Shown here: piece by piece, positions 34,865 to 47,214 of the stretch
How positions within the stretch are numbered: position 1 is the first letter of the stretch
Layout: each line of letters begins with the position of its first letter
NCBI GenBank assembly: GCA_047967505.1
Contig: CM106538.1
Direction: 5' to 3' (one strand)
From: Dipteris shenzhenensis
Lineage: Eukaryota; Polypodiophyta; Polypodiopsida; Gleicheniales
DNA length: 64,000 bases
Made by a program: the position numbers and the translations under genes
Notes under the pieces: model-generated
What the model was told of the DNA's origin: nothing
The model's input: only the letters and a program-made list of their open reading frames with translations
The model's database searches: none

Positions 34865-35520
34865 AGCACATCTATAGATGCGTCTGATTACTGCATCTAT
34901 TTTCGCGTGTAACGGCGTGTCTATAGACACGGCTGCCTATGTCTGCAAATAGACTAGACGTGCGTTTAGATGTGCCTGTAGACGCGGGTTTAGATGCACT
35001 CTGGGATGCGCCTATAGATGCGCTTTGACAAATGGACTTTTCCAAAAAGTAGAAAAGGACATTGTGCCCAACACACAAACGTGACACTGATACCTAGATC
35101 ATGCGTTTTTTGGATACGAGAAAGTACAAATCCAAAGAGAGCAAACTTCCAAAAAAGATCAACTGCAAAAGGACTTACGTTGGATAGAGGTATGGAAGGT
35201 TCTTCTCCTTTTTCAAAGTTGCTTCTCCTCCTTGTTCGCCCTCCTCTCCTTTAAGCTTGAAAGTAAGTGTGGGTGCCTTCCTCTTAAGCGTCGAAACTGT
35301 GGATTTGCTAATAAGGAAACAAGCAAGTCGTGCGAAGTATAAGTAATGTGAAGAAAAGCAAAGCGAGCGTGAAAAAAGCATATTTAAAAGCCACGTCTAT
35401 AGGCGCATCTAAAAGCGCATCTTTTTGCACGTGTAAAGACACAGAGTAGATGCGGTTTTAGATGCGCACCATAGAAGAAGCAGACGCACTTTCAGACGCG
35501 CCTTTAGATGCGCCACACAG
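34865..35520. promoter_or_regulatory. Central repeat clusters of CACTA I between divergent genes
   Basis: Two clusters (34865-35030, 35390-35520) of TAGATGCG/TAGACGCG words sit between the leftward gene (start 34794) and rightward tnp2 (start 35576). They are the same words as in the subterminal region. A shared, self-regulated promoter is inferred. Confidence 0.6.
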
Positions 35521-35575
35521 TTTAAAATTAAACATTTGAAGAAGAGCAAATTTTTTTGGGTTGTTTGTTTGTAGG

Positions 35576-38119
35576 ATGTCTTCATCTTCAACAAGTAGCT
35601 CCAGTGAGGATGAATCCCTTCGTATCCACCATCGCGAAATGTGGTTGGAGCAAAAAATCAAATGTATGTGTGATTGATGTCGAGAAAACATGTATCGTGC
35701 ACGCAGGATTACAATCAATCACATCTCAAAGTATGGAGAATGGGATGCGACTGTAAATAGGGTAAGGGTTTGTAAGTTAAGATTGATTGAGATACCTATG
35801 GGTGTTCATATGTTTGAGTTATGATCCCATTTTAATTTGATACAGGATGCAGTGCCACACCTGCATATGTTGCCCTATGCTCGCCGTGAGGAGGCGAAGC
35901 GTCGGTGATATGAGGTGGGATCTTCAGGAGGGACCGTTATGGATGCATGGAGTGATGGTGATAGTTGCCCTCCCCCATTACCTCATGAAGCTGTGGAGGA
36001 GGAGGTGTTTGATGATATGGTGCGGGATTTATATGTCCTTCAATCTGAAGGGAGGGATGATAGCATGGAGCAGGATGATCTTTTTACTGCAACATCGACT
36101 CCACTGTTTGAGGGCTGCACATTGTCTGTTCTACGTGCCTCCCTTGAGTTACTAAACTTGCAAACCATCTATGGATGGAGCAATGCAAGTTTGAATGCAT
36201 TACTCAAGTAAGCTTTAAAGTCTATTTTGCAAACATGGTGAATTATGCTAGTGGGTCAATTACTCGAATGCTTTTCCTCATTTATGGTCTTCACGTGCAG
36301 GCTATTGTGTAAAATGCTTCCAAGGGAGAATAAATTACTGACCTCAAGAGATATGGCAAAGCAACATGTGACCTCTCTTGGAGGATTAGATTACAAGCGC
36401 ATCCATGCATGTGTCGATGATTGCGTTTTGTTTTGTGGACTACATAAGGATGCAAGAGAGTGTCCTACTTGTGGAGAGGCAAGATATAGAGCAGATCTCA
36501 AAACTTTGGATGTGCCTCGTAAGGTTCTGCGACATTTTCCCATAATCCCTCACATCTAACATATGTTCAAGTGCAAATCTATTGTAGAGCTCATGTCATG
36601 GCATTCCTCCTATCGATCAACCGATGGCAAGTGGAGAACTCCCGCGGACTCTCCTGCGTGGAAGCATATTGAAGACACATGGCCAAGCTTCAAGGAAGAA
36701 CCTAGGAACTTGAGACTTGGATTGGGTATGGACGGCATGAATCCATTTGGTCTCAAAAGCATGTCTTACAGTGTATGGCCAGTGATATTGGTGAATTATA
36801 ATCTTCCACCGTCTATGGCTATTAAGAAAGGACATGTTATGCTGTCCCTTCTAATTCGAGGGAAACATAAAGCCAAAAACCCTGATGTTTATTTAGAGCC
36901 TTTAATTGACGAGCTAGAGATACTTTGGAGAGGTATCGAGGTGCATGATGTGAGGAGGCCTCCCTCGTCACGAGACTTCAACTGCAAAGTAGTCTTGATG
37001 TGGATGATGCATGACTTCCCAGGCTATGGCGAGTGTTCAGGTAAGCATTGCACTTCTAATTATGAATAGGCGGCAAAGGATGTGGCATCCTAAACCCACC
37101 TTCAACTCTTAATTGCATCTATTGTTCAGGTCTCACTACATCGGGTTACCATGCATAACCTGTTTGTGGTCCTTCGCTAGTTGCCTCACGGGTAGATGCA
37201 TTGAATAAGATCATCTATGAGAATCACCATCGATTTCTCCCACCTGATTATCCTAGATATGTTGCCCCTTGGAATGAAGTCCTCCCACAATCACTCACCG
37301 TGGGAGATTGGATGAGAATTCGGGACGGTTCCATGACTCCTCCACCACTTGGCATGATCAGGTAAGGGTTTGTAACTATTGTGTGCTATATTGGCTGGAA
37401 ATAATGATTACTCGCTAACTATTTTGTTTAGATACTCCATCTTTTATCGTTTACCATATTGGTCCCACCTCAAGATCAATCACCTGCTTGATCCCATGCA
37501 TATCTTCAAGAATGTGGCATCTACCATTTGGGAGCATTTGAATGGGACACGAGATTCCGCAGGCATAAGGGAGGATCTACGTACCACAGGGAGGATGCGT
37601 GAAGCTTGGCCACAAGAGGGACCAAATGGGCGTGTTTTTTTACCTCGTGCACTGTGGATGTTATCAAAGCTAGAGATGGCGATGGTGAAGCGCGCTATTA
37701 CTACAATTCATACTCCCACTGGATGCATGAGCTATTTGAAGGGAGCCTTTACAAAGAGCAAGAAAAGAGGTGTAGAGCAATTATATGACTTGAAATCTCA
37801 TGATTGGCACAAGATGCTCCAATAAGTATTTTATGTGCATAAAATCTTTTTCCTTTCAAATTTGTGAGTGAATAATTATAAGCAACTAATCAACCACCTC
37901 CTTGTGGGTTTAGTTCATACTACCTACTAGCATTTCACGTAGTGCGTCGAAGGACGTGAAAGATTGTATTTACAAGATGGGCGAGCTTGTGAGGTATGTG
38001 AGCTCAAAGGAAATAGATCTCACCACACTTGAGAATGCTCGAGTTATGTCAGTGGAGGCAGTTTGTTTAGTGGAGGAGACATTTCCACGTTCTATTCTCA
38101 CAAGCCAACTACATCGAGG
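35576..38119 (+). pseudogene. CACTA I tnp2 transposase, broken
   Basis: The start ATG at 35576 gives a Ser-rich N terminus, then CMCD...CRENMYRARRIT, an acidic region and FEGCTLSVLRASLELLNLQ with YGWSN. Introns: about 36210-36300 (GTAAGC to TGCAG), 37041-37139 (99 bases) and 37362-37431. The core shows LRLGLGMDGMNPFG, VILVNYNLPPSM, KKGHVMLSLLIRG, IDELEILWRG, then RLPYWSHLKINHLLDPMHIF and a DUF4218-like part (MGELVRYVSSKEID, EETFPRSILTSQLH) cut at 38119. Stops: TGA near 35670, TAA at 36557-36559 and TAA near 37157. It is a clear tnp2 match but defective. Confidence 0.87.
37041..37139 (+). other. 99-base GT-AG intron of CACTA I tnp2
   Basis: It opens GTAAGCATTG after GYGECSG and closes TTGTTCAG before the GLTTSGYHA coding. 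Position and length match the intron of family II (4876-4974). Confidence 0.82.
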
Positions 38120-39848
38120 CCGTGTTGGCATAATGATGAGATGCAATCTATTTATTCTGAACATTGTAGGGCTCGACTGCACTATGTCATGAATCTCTGC
38201 AATGCTTCGTGCAGTGCAGTCTTAGGCATGACCACCAATCGTCGAGCAAATTTTTGCAGCAGCTTTGCCACCAGTCACTGGCCAGTATGCCCATGTAGAT
38301 CATGAAAACTCAAAGTTGGCTTGGAGAGACCACCGCACTAGTTCTTGGCATAATAATGAGATGCACTCTATCATTCTGAACACGCTGGTAGTGCAAACTA
38401 CCTCTCATCACGCAACCTTCTGCCACAGTTTTGCCACCTCTCAGTGGGCAATAACTTTGCCACCTATCATTGTCTAATAACAAGTTATATAAAAATTAAC
38501 AACTTATACTAAGCAAAAATTGAACACAGAATCTTATATTTATAAAACCTCAGCAATTGCTAAGAGCCTTAGAGACCAAAAGATTACATCTGGCGACCAT
38601 AACCACTCAAATATAAAAGTTAACAATAGTGCATATTGAGAGTATCAAATTGAACAAAAGAGATTACATAAGTGTTAAAACTCAGCAATTTCTGAGAGCC
38701 TTAGAGACCAAAAGATTACATGCAATGAGCCAAAAGATCGTTGAGAGGCTTGGAGGCCAAAAGATTACATCCAACCATTGTTGAGTGATTATAAGCCTCG
38801 TTGAGTAAGAGGAAATTTGTACAACATAGTATTGCTGCTAGCCCAGCTTGTTGCATTAAAATTTTTTAGGGAGCCAATGGAGAAGACAATGGAGAGGCCG
38901 AAGACCATGCACATTGCCAAGACTCAGATTATGGCCCCCCCAACAAGACCACAGTACTCTGCTGTGGAAATCTTGAGGCCTTCATTGATGTCTAGGGGGA
39001 ACCCATAGAGCACAATGATATAGAGGCCCTTTGTGACCATGGCATTTAAGGTGGTGACATGCAGATATGGGGGGAATTGATCGTGGGAATCAAGGGTCTC
39101 CACTACAGCATGTGTGCTACCACCCTATGCATGTTTTTTGCTTTGGTGTGCTTGTGCATGCAGAATCGCTATGTAGACAATAACATTTGCCATTGCCCAA
39201 ATCACATGTGCATGCCTGCTACTACAACTATCTACGACGAGAAAGTAGATGCTGCAACACAATTTGCCATTAGGGCAAAAAGCACAAAAGATAAGGAGCT
39301 TGAATTGCAAAAGCCCTGACTAGAGGAAAAGGAGCCCGAAGGGAGGAACCAGGCCCCTTCAGGAAAGGAGCAAGAAGAGCCAAGCCTACAACTTATAGGA
39401 AGCTCAAAGCAAGGAAAGATGAAGCGACATGAAGGGAGGGGCTGGGCCCCTAAAGGAAGAAACCATCCCCCTTTAGGAAAGGAGCAAGGAGGATTGAGCC
39501 TACAATCCAAAAGCTAAAAAAGGTGACCTACTCAAAGCAATATGGAATAGCCCCCTAAAGCAAAGGAGTCTTTGAGATGTAATCTGAAGGAAAGGAGTCT
39601 TTGAGATGTAATCTATATAATCTGTATGTAATATATTGAATTATTTATTTTCTCCAAATTTTACTTGGGCAAAGTATCTATTTTAGGATAGCAGTTTGCA
39701 GCAACATGATTCGTTCTAATGTAATAGCATTGGTTGGTTGCAGCTCGGCAATTGGTTCCACACTAGGATATTAACTACCACCAATGCGGTGGTTTGCTTT
39801 TATTATTATTATTACAAGACAAGATGAATGGCATACAATTGGTTCGTT
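38120..39848. repeat. Duplication block B flank, unit 2
   Basis: Partner of 1712-3435, with the same short repeats (38570-38780), the same membrane-like fragment (about 38811-39036, minus) and the same 120-base imperfect repeat (39330-39530). No intact gene. Confidence 0.85.
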
Positions 39849-40165
39849 CACTACTGCACACGGATCCTACTGCGATGTTTAAGTACCGATGTTTAGTGTA
39901 TATTGCGGGGTGCTAATCATCGATATTGAAAGCGCGCCTTGTCAAGGGTCGCTATATAGCGACTTTAGTCAAACATTGCTATATAGCGACCATTGCTAAA
40001 GTCTCTATATAGAACCTTTTATCAGAATTGTAAGTGTCGTTATATAGAGACACTAAGATACTTTTTTATAGCGACGTTTTACAGAGAGTTTTTTTTCTCA
40101 TATCGACCTTAAAAGTTAGTTTTCTCCAATGGCAATTTTTTTTGAATTTTCATACATGTTTGATC

Positions 40166-40746
40166 TTTTGAGAGAATAAAAGTACGAGAGCATGTACATC
40201 AAGAGCATTTACATCAACGGTTTCATCTTGAGCCAAGTCTAACGTGCCAAACAAGTCTATCTCTAACTCTATACCGAGTTGATCTCCTATATCATCATCG
40301 TACTCTAGCATCGTACATTCACCTAAAAGTACTTGATCATCTTCTTCAATAAAGTGTGGTGATTCTTGATGATCATTGTCTTCTTCCTCAATATCGTGAT
40401 CTCCATCTTCCTCTCATGTGATGTCATTATGTGCATCTTCCTCTTGGCTCATATTGTGATCTTCATCTTTTTCACTAGATTCATCTCGATCAATTGGATC
40501 CGGCATTGGTAGTGGCATCTCCATATTCACAGTATGCAGCTGCTCACAGTGCTCGGGAAGAACAAAAGTATCACTTTCATCAGTCCAAAGTTTGGTGGAG
40601 TCTATTGCAAAGAAACCGCTACTATCTTTTCTCACTGTCGCATGGGGATCGTTGTAAATAGTTCTAAACCATTTTACATCAAGAATGAAAATACTAAATC
40701 GTCTGAAATCAACTTCATAGATTTCGATGGTTCCACAATAATCCAA
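40166..40746 (-). pseudogene. tnp2 DUF4216-like part and acidic tail, unit 2
   Basis: It reads LDYCGTIEIYEVDFRRFSIF, DVKWFRTIYND, DSSGFFAIDSTKLWTDESDT and FVLPEHCEQLHTV, the DUF4216 pattern. A Glu/Asp-rich tail broken by one TGA (at 40414) follows. The frame is continuous with the upstream transposase part: KLPYWG, TAG, LQIDH is followed directly by QSSQLDYCGT. The whole middle of the protein was therefore removed by an in-frame deletion. The same fusion is seen at 4570-4620. Confidence 0.7.
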
Positions 40747-40769
40747 CTGTGAGGATTGATGATCGATTT

Positions 40770-41890
40770 GTAACTAACCCCAATAAGGAAGCTCGTGAAA
40801 GATCGATAGCCTCTTCATACCAAGATGAGGTTCCTCTCCATTTGCCCTCTAAGCCTGAATCCCGTTACTTGCCTTCAAATATGATGGTGGTGGATCAAGC
40901 TGACCTCCACGCGCGAGATGGTCCAGCAGAAGGTATCGAGCATGACCTTCATAAACATTTTTCCTCATATGTTTGGAGTTTCGTGCAAGAGATTTCAAAC
41001 CCAGTCCACAAATAGGACAAGCATGGTACCCACTTGTAACAAGTCCTACACGCGTGCATGAAGGTGTTAGTATAAGACATGCATGCGAAAGAGAGTCATA
41101 AAAGCATAATCCTATATTATACATGTAGAGGCACAACCACGTACCTGCGTCGTCTCCATATCCTGGGTAGTCATGCATGGTCCACATAAAGATACCCCTG
41201 ACCAAAATATCATTGGTATGTTTAGGAGCTCTGGAAATATCGAAGACCCACACTCCTCTCCATAATATCTGTAACTCCTCTATCAAAGGTGCCATGTACA
41301 CATCCATATTTTTTGCCTTGTACTTCCCTGGCACAAGTAGTGCAAGCATGAGGTGTCCCTTTTTTATTGTTAGCCATGGTGGGATATTGTAATTCACCAC
41401 GACTATGGGTCATGTCGACCAAGATGTCGAGAATAACCTGAAAGGATTCACATCGTCCATGGCAAGTCCAAAATGTAAGTTGCGTGGCTCCCTTGCAAAG
41501 TTTGACCACTGATTGTCTATGTGCTTCCAAGGTGCACAATCTGCAGGAAACCTCAATGTGTCATTAGTGGACTGATGAGATGCATGCCATGTCATCAACT
41601 CTGCTATGGATTTGCATCGGAACATGTGCTATATTCTTGCAATGACGGGAAAGTGTCTCAAGACCTTTATCAGTATCTGCTCACCCTACAAGTCATCTCT
41701 ATATCGTTGTTCCCCACATTTCGGACAACTAGCCAAATCTCCATACTCACAACGAAAGAGAATATAGTCATTACAGCAAGCATGGATGGTATCATAATCC
41801 ACACCCACCATTGTTAGCATCTTCTTCGCTTCATCTCTGATGCGGGCATGGTATTTGGTGCAGGCAACATTTTCTGGAGCAACATATCAC
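40770..41890 (-). pseudogene. CACTA tnp2 transposase core, unit 2
   Basis: Same coding as 4604-5720, with the 99-base-class intron at about 41047-41144. Two Trp codons of unit 1 are stops here: TGA at 41410-41412 (SWST, stop, PIVVV) and TAG at 40849-40851 (GIQA, stop, RANGEE). The TAG before HMFRCKS (41629-41631) is shared with unit 1. Confidence 0.83.
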
Positions 41891-42079
41891 AATTCAAACA
41901 TACATAGGCTTCGAATAATGATGATTTGGTACACTAATCCTATAGCTTGGAATCCCTGAAAGATATAAAGAAAGCTTAGAATCTTACCTGACATTGAGCA
42001 AACATTTACAGACTCTTGCATTCTTTGAATTAGAGTGACAAAAGTCTGTATTTGTTTGCTCAATAGTAAGCTATTGAAG

Positions 42080-42780
42080 CTTCACGTGGGAGGAAAGAGA
42101 GGAGGAAAGAGAGGGGAAAAGAGAGGAGAAAAAGGACAAAAGAGAGGAGATAAGACAGAAAAAGAGAGGAGAAAAAGCTCTTGAAGCTTCACGTGTGAGG
42201 AAAGAGAGCAGAAAAGAGATGAGAAAAAGGACAAAAGAGAGGAGATAAGACAAGAAAACAGAGGAGATAAGAGAGAAAAAGAGAGGAGAAAACAGAGATA
42301 AGAGAGGACATAAGAGAGAGAAAGAGAGGAGAAAAAGGAGAAAAGAGAGGAGATAAGAGAGAAAAAGAGAGGAAATAAGAGAGAAAAAGAGAGAAAGTGA
42401 AAAGAGAAAAAGTGAAGCCTCACGTGGGAGGAAAGAGAGGGGAAAATAGAGGAGAAAAAGGACAAAAGAGAGGAGATAAGACATAAAAAGAGAGGAGAAA
42501 AAGTTGTTGAAGCTTCACGTGGGAGGAAAGAGAGGAGGAAAGAGAGAGGTAAACAGATGAGAAAAAGGACAAAAGAGAGGAGATAAGACAGGAAAACAGA
42601 GGAGATAAGAGAGGAAAAGAGAGGAGAAAAAAGAGGTAAGAGAGGAGATAAGAGAGAAAAAGAGAGGAGAAAAAGGAAAAAGAGAGGAGATAAGAGAGAA
42701 AAATAGAGAAAATAAGAGAGAAAAAGAGAGAAAGTAAAAAGAGAAAAAGTGGGGATAAAAGAGAGAAAAAGTGAGAATAG
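42080..42780. repeat. Purine-rich tract in tnp2, unit 2
   Basis: Partner of 5900-6600: AGAGAGGAGAAAAAGGACAA words with GAAGCTTCACGTG(G/T)GAGGAA-type spacers. A second, shorter tract is at 43710-43890. Confidence 0.8.
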
Positions 42781-42789
42781 AAAGGCTTC

Positions 42790-44820
42790 AAATAATGATG
42801 ATTCTCAAGCATACATGATGATTCTCAAAACAAACAATATCCAAATAATGAGTCAAATTAATGTAGGAGTTAACCTCATTAAGGCCAAGACACTTGTATC
42901 CGACCACCCATACTTTGCTTGCAAATTCAAGATTGAGAGGCAAGCACGTAGTTTAGACATCCTAGCACCCTCATACAACTGTGTTGATTGCAACTCTCGC
43001 ATTTTTACCTCAGACTGTGACATCACTTGTACATGGGATGTAGTGTCCCTAAAAATAGAATCCATCATGTTGACCATACCCTCATCATCATTAGGGAGAC
43101 TATAGTCTTGCTCAAAGTGTGAAGGTATATGCATACCCTCAGTCTCCTCATCCTATTTTAAGATTTTGTGTAAATATAAGATCTTGTCTCAAGGTTTCAT
43201 ATCATAATGGTATCCAATATTAACCACGAACTCAAATAGCTTTGACTTACTGATAATCCATCAACACGTGCAACACCAATGGTGGGTACTGGTTCAGGCT
43301 CCACCACATACATTCGCAAGTGGTGCATGATAATACGACGTTGATGTCGTATTTCTCGCTTGCAATGAGTGCAATGACAATACAACCTCTCTGTAAGCCA
43401 CTTTGTGCTCCCAGGCATTGGCGCATCATCTGACGAGCTTTCACTGGGCCCTTCCATCTGCACACTTCTAAAATCACAAGATAAGTTGCAAGGAAATCTA
43501 TTAACAGTAATAAAATAGCCACCTATGAGCTTCTTTTTTAGCTTTTAACAATAAGTGCCGTGAAATGTCGCCATATAGCGACCTTTTGCTTTGTTTCGTC
43601 ACTATGTAGCAATGCTTTTAAATATAAGCGTCGCTATATAGCGACTGACAAGCGTTGCAATATAGCAACTGACCAGTGTCACTATATAGCGACGCTATAG
43701 GCTTAAACCAGAGGAGATAAGAGAGGAAAAGAGAGGAGAAAAAAGAGATAAGAGAGGAGATAAGAGAGAAAAAGAGAGAAGAAAAAGGGAAAAGAGAGGA
43801 GATAAGAGAGAAAAAGAGAGAAAATAAGAGAGAAAAAGAGAGAAAGTGAAAAGAGAAAAAGTGGGGATAAAAGAGAGAAAAAGTGAGAATACAAAGGCTT
43901 CGAATAATGATGATTCTCAAGCATACATGATGATTCTCAAAACAAACAATATCCAAATAATGAGTCAAATTAATGCAGGAGCTAACCTCATTAAGGCCGA
44001 GACACTTGTATCCGACCACCCATACTTTTCTTGCAGATTCAAGATTGAGAGACAAACATGTAGTTTAGACATCCTAGCATCCTCATACAAATGTGTTGAT
44101 TGCAACTCTTGCATTTTGACCTCAAACTCTGACATCACGTGTACATGGGATGTAGTGCCCCTAAAAATAGAATCCATCATCTCGACTATACCCTCCTCAT
44201 CATCCGGGAGGCTATAGTCTTGCTCAAAGTGTGAAGGTATATGCGTACCCTCGTCAGCCTCCTCATCTTGTTTTAAGATTTCGTGTAAATATAAGATCTT
44301 GTCTCAAGGTTTCGTATCATAGTGGTATCCAATATTAACCATGAACTCAAATAGCTTTGACTTATCGATAATCCATCAACATGTGTAACACCAACGGTGG
44401 GTACTGGTTATGGCTTATCCCCATACATTCGCAAGTGGCGCATGATAATACGACGTTGATGTCATACTTCTCGCTTGTAATGAGTGCAATGACAATACAA
44501 CCTCTCTGTAAGCCACTCTATGCTCCCGGGCATTGGCGCATCATCTGACAAGCTTCCACTCGTCCCTTCCATCTGCACACTTCTAAAATCACAACATAAG
44601 TTGCAAGGAAATCTATTAACAGTAATAAAATAGCCACCTATGAGCTTCTTTTGTAGCTTTTAACAATAAGTGCCCTGAAATGTCACTATATAGCGACCTT
44701 TTGCTCTGTTCCGTCACTATATAGCAATGCTTTTAAATATAAGCATTGCTATATAGCAACTGACAAGTGTCACAATATAGTGACTGACCAGTGTCACTAT
44801 ATAGCGATGCTATGGGCTTA
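42790..44820 (-). repeat. About 1.1-kb tandem duplication of the CACTA II 5' end
   Basis: 42790-43705 and 43890-44820 each carry tnp2 exon 2 (QLYEGARMSKLRACLSILNL type), exon 1 (CHCTHCKREIRHQRRIIMHH type) and a palindrome cluster (43565-43705, 44690-44820). Unit 1 shows the same doubling (6600-7210, 7334-8525), so it preceded the large duplication. Confidence 0.78.
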
Positions 44821-44849
44821 AACCCGAAACCCTGTGGCGCAGCGCTTTC

Positions 44850-46880
44850 TTTAGCATCTCTATTGTGAGAAAAGAAATCTCTCCTCCCACCTTATATCCG
44901 ATGACCTCGCTTCCCTCCTCTCTATTCTCCACTCGTCACCACTACTCAACCCCTCTCCTAATGCTTGTGCTCCCTCTCCACCCTTCTCCCTCTTTGTTTG
45001 TGTGAAAAGAAGTTTTTTAAGAAGGTGAGTCTCTTTAAGCAATGTAGGTTCATTTTTTGTGAGATTTCATTTTGTGAGTGTTGAAGCATGTTTCTCCTTG
45101 TATTGCTAAGGCTATGTGATAGTTTTCATGCTTGATTTTCAAGGGTTAGAGAAAAAAAACGAGATTTTGTGAAAGAAAGTAGACTCAACTCTTCTAGTCT
45201 TTTTGGTATCTCTTCCTCCTCTTTCTCCTTATTTGTAAGCTTATGCTTTCTCCTTGTTTGTAGGCTTATGCTTGTCTCGTCAACCCAATCCCTTTGAGAA
45301 GTTGCTTCTTTAAACTCCTTCTTTCTCTAACTAGTTATTTGAAAGATGGTATGTTTCCTCTCTTTTGTAGGGCCACTCCACAAAACACCGAGCGGGACTA
45401 AGAAAGTGCTTCCTCTTTTTTTCTTTTGTTGTTTTTGTTACTTGCATTGGCCTACAGCTAGCGCCTTAAGTGCTAGCTGTAGTGATGGGTATATGGACCC
45501 TCTCTTCCCCTCTCTTCCCCTATTTCCTCTTCTTTTCCTCTCTTTTTCCCCTCTCTTTCCCTATTCCCTCTTCTTTTGCTCTCTTCCTTCTCTTCCTTTT
45601 CCCTCTTCTTTATCCCCTCTTTCAATCTCTTTTTCCCCTCTTCCTCCTTTCCTTCTCTTCTTTTTTCACTCTTTCAATGGCCTACCCCCCTCTTCCTTCT
45701 GTTATGTTTATGATCTTTTTCCCTCTTCTTTTTTCCCTCTTTCAATCTCTTTTCCTCTGTCTTTCCCCTCTCTCAATGTCTTTTCATAAGCATATGTATG
45801 TGCCTATGCTTAAGCTTTCTCTCTTTTTCTTTCATGCTCATATGCTCATGCATAAGAATAAGCATATCCTTTCCTCCCTTTTCTCTTATGCTTAAATGCT
45901 CTTTTTCCCGCTTCCTTCCCTTATGCTTATGCTTATGCATGAGCATGTCTCATTTTCCTCTTTTCCTCTCTCTTTCTCCCCCTCTTCCCCCTCTTTCGAT
46001 CTCTTTTCATAAGCATATGTATTTTCCTATGCTTAATCTTTCTCTCTTTTTCTTTTATGCTCATATGCTCATGCATAAGAATAAGCATATCCTTTGTCTC
46101 TTGTTTCTCTTTCGATCTCTTTTCATAAGCATATGTATTTTCCTATGCTTAATCTTTCTCTCTTTTTCTTTTATGCTCATATGCTCATACATAAGAATAA
46201 GCATATCCTTTCTCTCTTCTTTCTCTTATGCTTATGCTCTTTTCCCCTCTTCTTTCTCTTATGCTTATGCTTATGCTTATGCAAGAGCATGTCTCATTTT
46301 CCTCTTTTCCTGTCTCTTTCTCCCCCTCTTTCCCCTCTTTCGATCTCTTTTCATAAGCATATGTATTTGCCTATGCTTAATCTCTCTCTCTTTTTCTTTT
46401 ATGCTCATATGCTCATGCATAAGAATAAGCATATCCTTTCTCTCTTCTTTCTCTTATGCTTATGCTCTTTTTCCCTCTTCTTTCTCTTATGCTTATGCGT
46501 ATGCATGAGCATATGTCTCCTTCTCTTTTCGTCTCTCCTTCTCTTTCTCCTTCTCCTTCCCTTCTCTTCTTTTTTTCTCACTCTTTCTCTTCTTTTCATA
46601 AGCATATGCCTATGCCTATGCATATCCTTCTCCTTTCTTTCTCTTATTTTTCTCTTCTTTTCATAAGCATATGCCTATGCATGTCCTTCTCCTTCTCCTT
46701 GTCCTTGTCCTTGTCCTTCTCTCTTCTTTCTCTTCTTTTTTCCTCTCTTCTTTCTCTTCTCCTTCTCCTTCTCTCTTCTTTCTTTTCTCCTTCTCCTTCT
46801 CTTTCTCTCTTCTTTCTCTTCTCTCTTCCTCTATTTTTGTCTTCTTTTCATAAGCATATGCCTATGCCTATGCCTATGCT
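44850..46880 (+). repeat. Pyrimidine-rich leader with tandem repeats, unit 2
   Basis: Partner of 8560-10370. Repeat starts at 45783, 46006, 46122 and 46350: one unit is short (116), the others about 223-228. Long plus-strand frames here are composition artefacts. Confidence 0.75.
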
Positions 46881-46934
46881 TATGTTTGTTTTTTGTTTTC
46901 GTGTTTGTGTCTACAGTTTGTGTCTACATTAGAC

Positions 46935-47214
46935 ATGGGATCATGTCGCACGTTCAATGAGCATGGACAGCCTCGCAGGAGGAGACATCACGATCTCTAT
47001 TCTCTAGAGGACTTTGATTTTGCTCAGGTGACACCTCAGGGGCCTACCCCTACGACGACTCCTCTCAAATGTAGCATTGCAACTACCGACTCCTCTCGGA
47101 TGTAGCATTCTGACTACCCCTCAGGGAACTCCTTTGCTAGCATCCCATGGCTTTGTCGAGAGTCCCGATGAGTTTGTACCATAGATGACCGATAAGGAGG
47201 CAGCGAGATTCGAG
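46935..47214 (+). pseudogene. CACTA II second gene, first exon fragment
   Basis: ATG at 46935 gives MGSCRTFNEHGQPRRRRHHD and LYSLEDFDFAQVTP. DNA that aligns with the family III gene (complement of 51231 to about 50950) follows, including the region of PDEFV and DEEAARF. A TAG at about 47104 and shifts break it. It is cut at 47214 by block D repeat DNA. It shows which gene the pyrimidine leader serves. Confidence 0.65.

Larger units (their letters stand above)
32728..38119 (+). mobile_element. CACTA family I element, right end missing
   Basis: It starts CACAACAAGAAAAATCACCC at 32728, a CACTA-type terminus that recurs at 49150. The order is subterminal repeats, leftward second gene (34794 to 33350), central repeat clusters, and rightward tnp2 (35576 onward). 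At 38119 it stops inside the tnp2 C-terminal part and joins block B, so the right terminus is lost together with the flank equivalent to unit 1 1480-1711. Confidence 0.82.
39849..47214 (-). mobile_element. CACTA family II element, unit 2 copy
   Basis: The left terminus CACTACTGCACACGG is at 39849, with palindromes at 39948-40080. tnp2 runs leftward from about 44590 to 40166. The central palindromes are at 44690-44820, the leader at 44850-46880, and the first exon of the rightward second gene at 46935-47214. The element is cut at 47214, where minisatellite DNA of block D begins. It lacks the MITE of unit 1. Confidence 0.8.
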
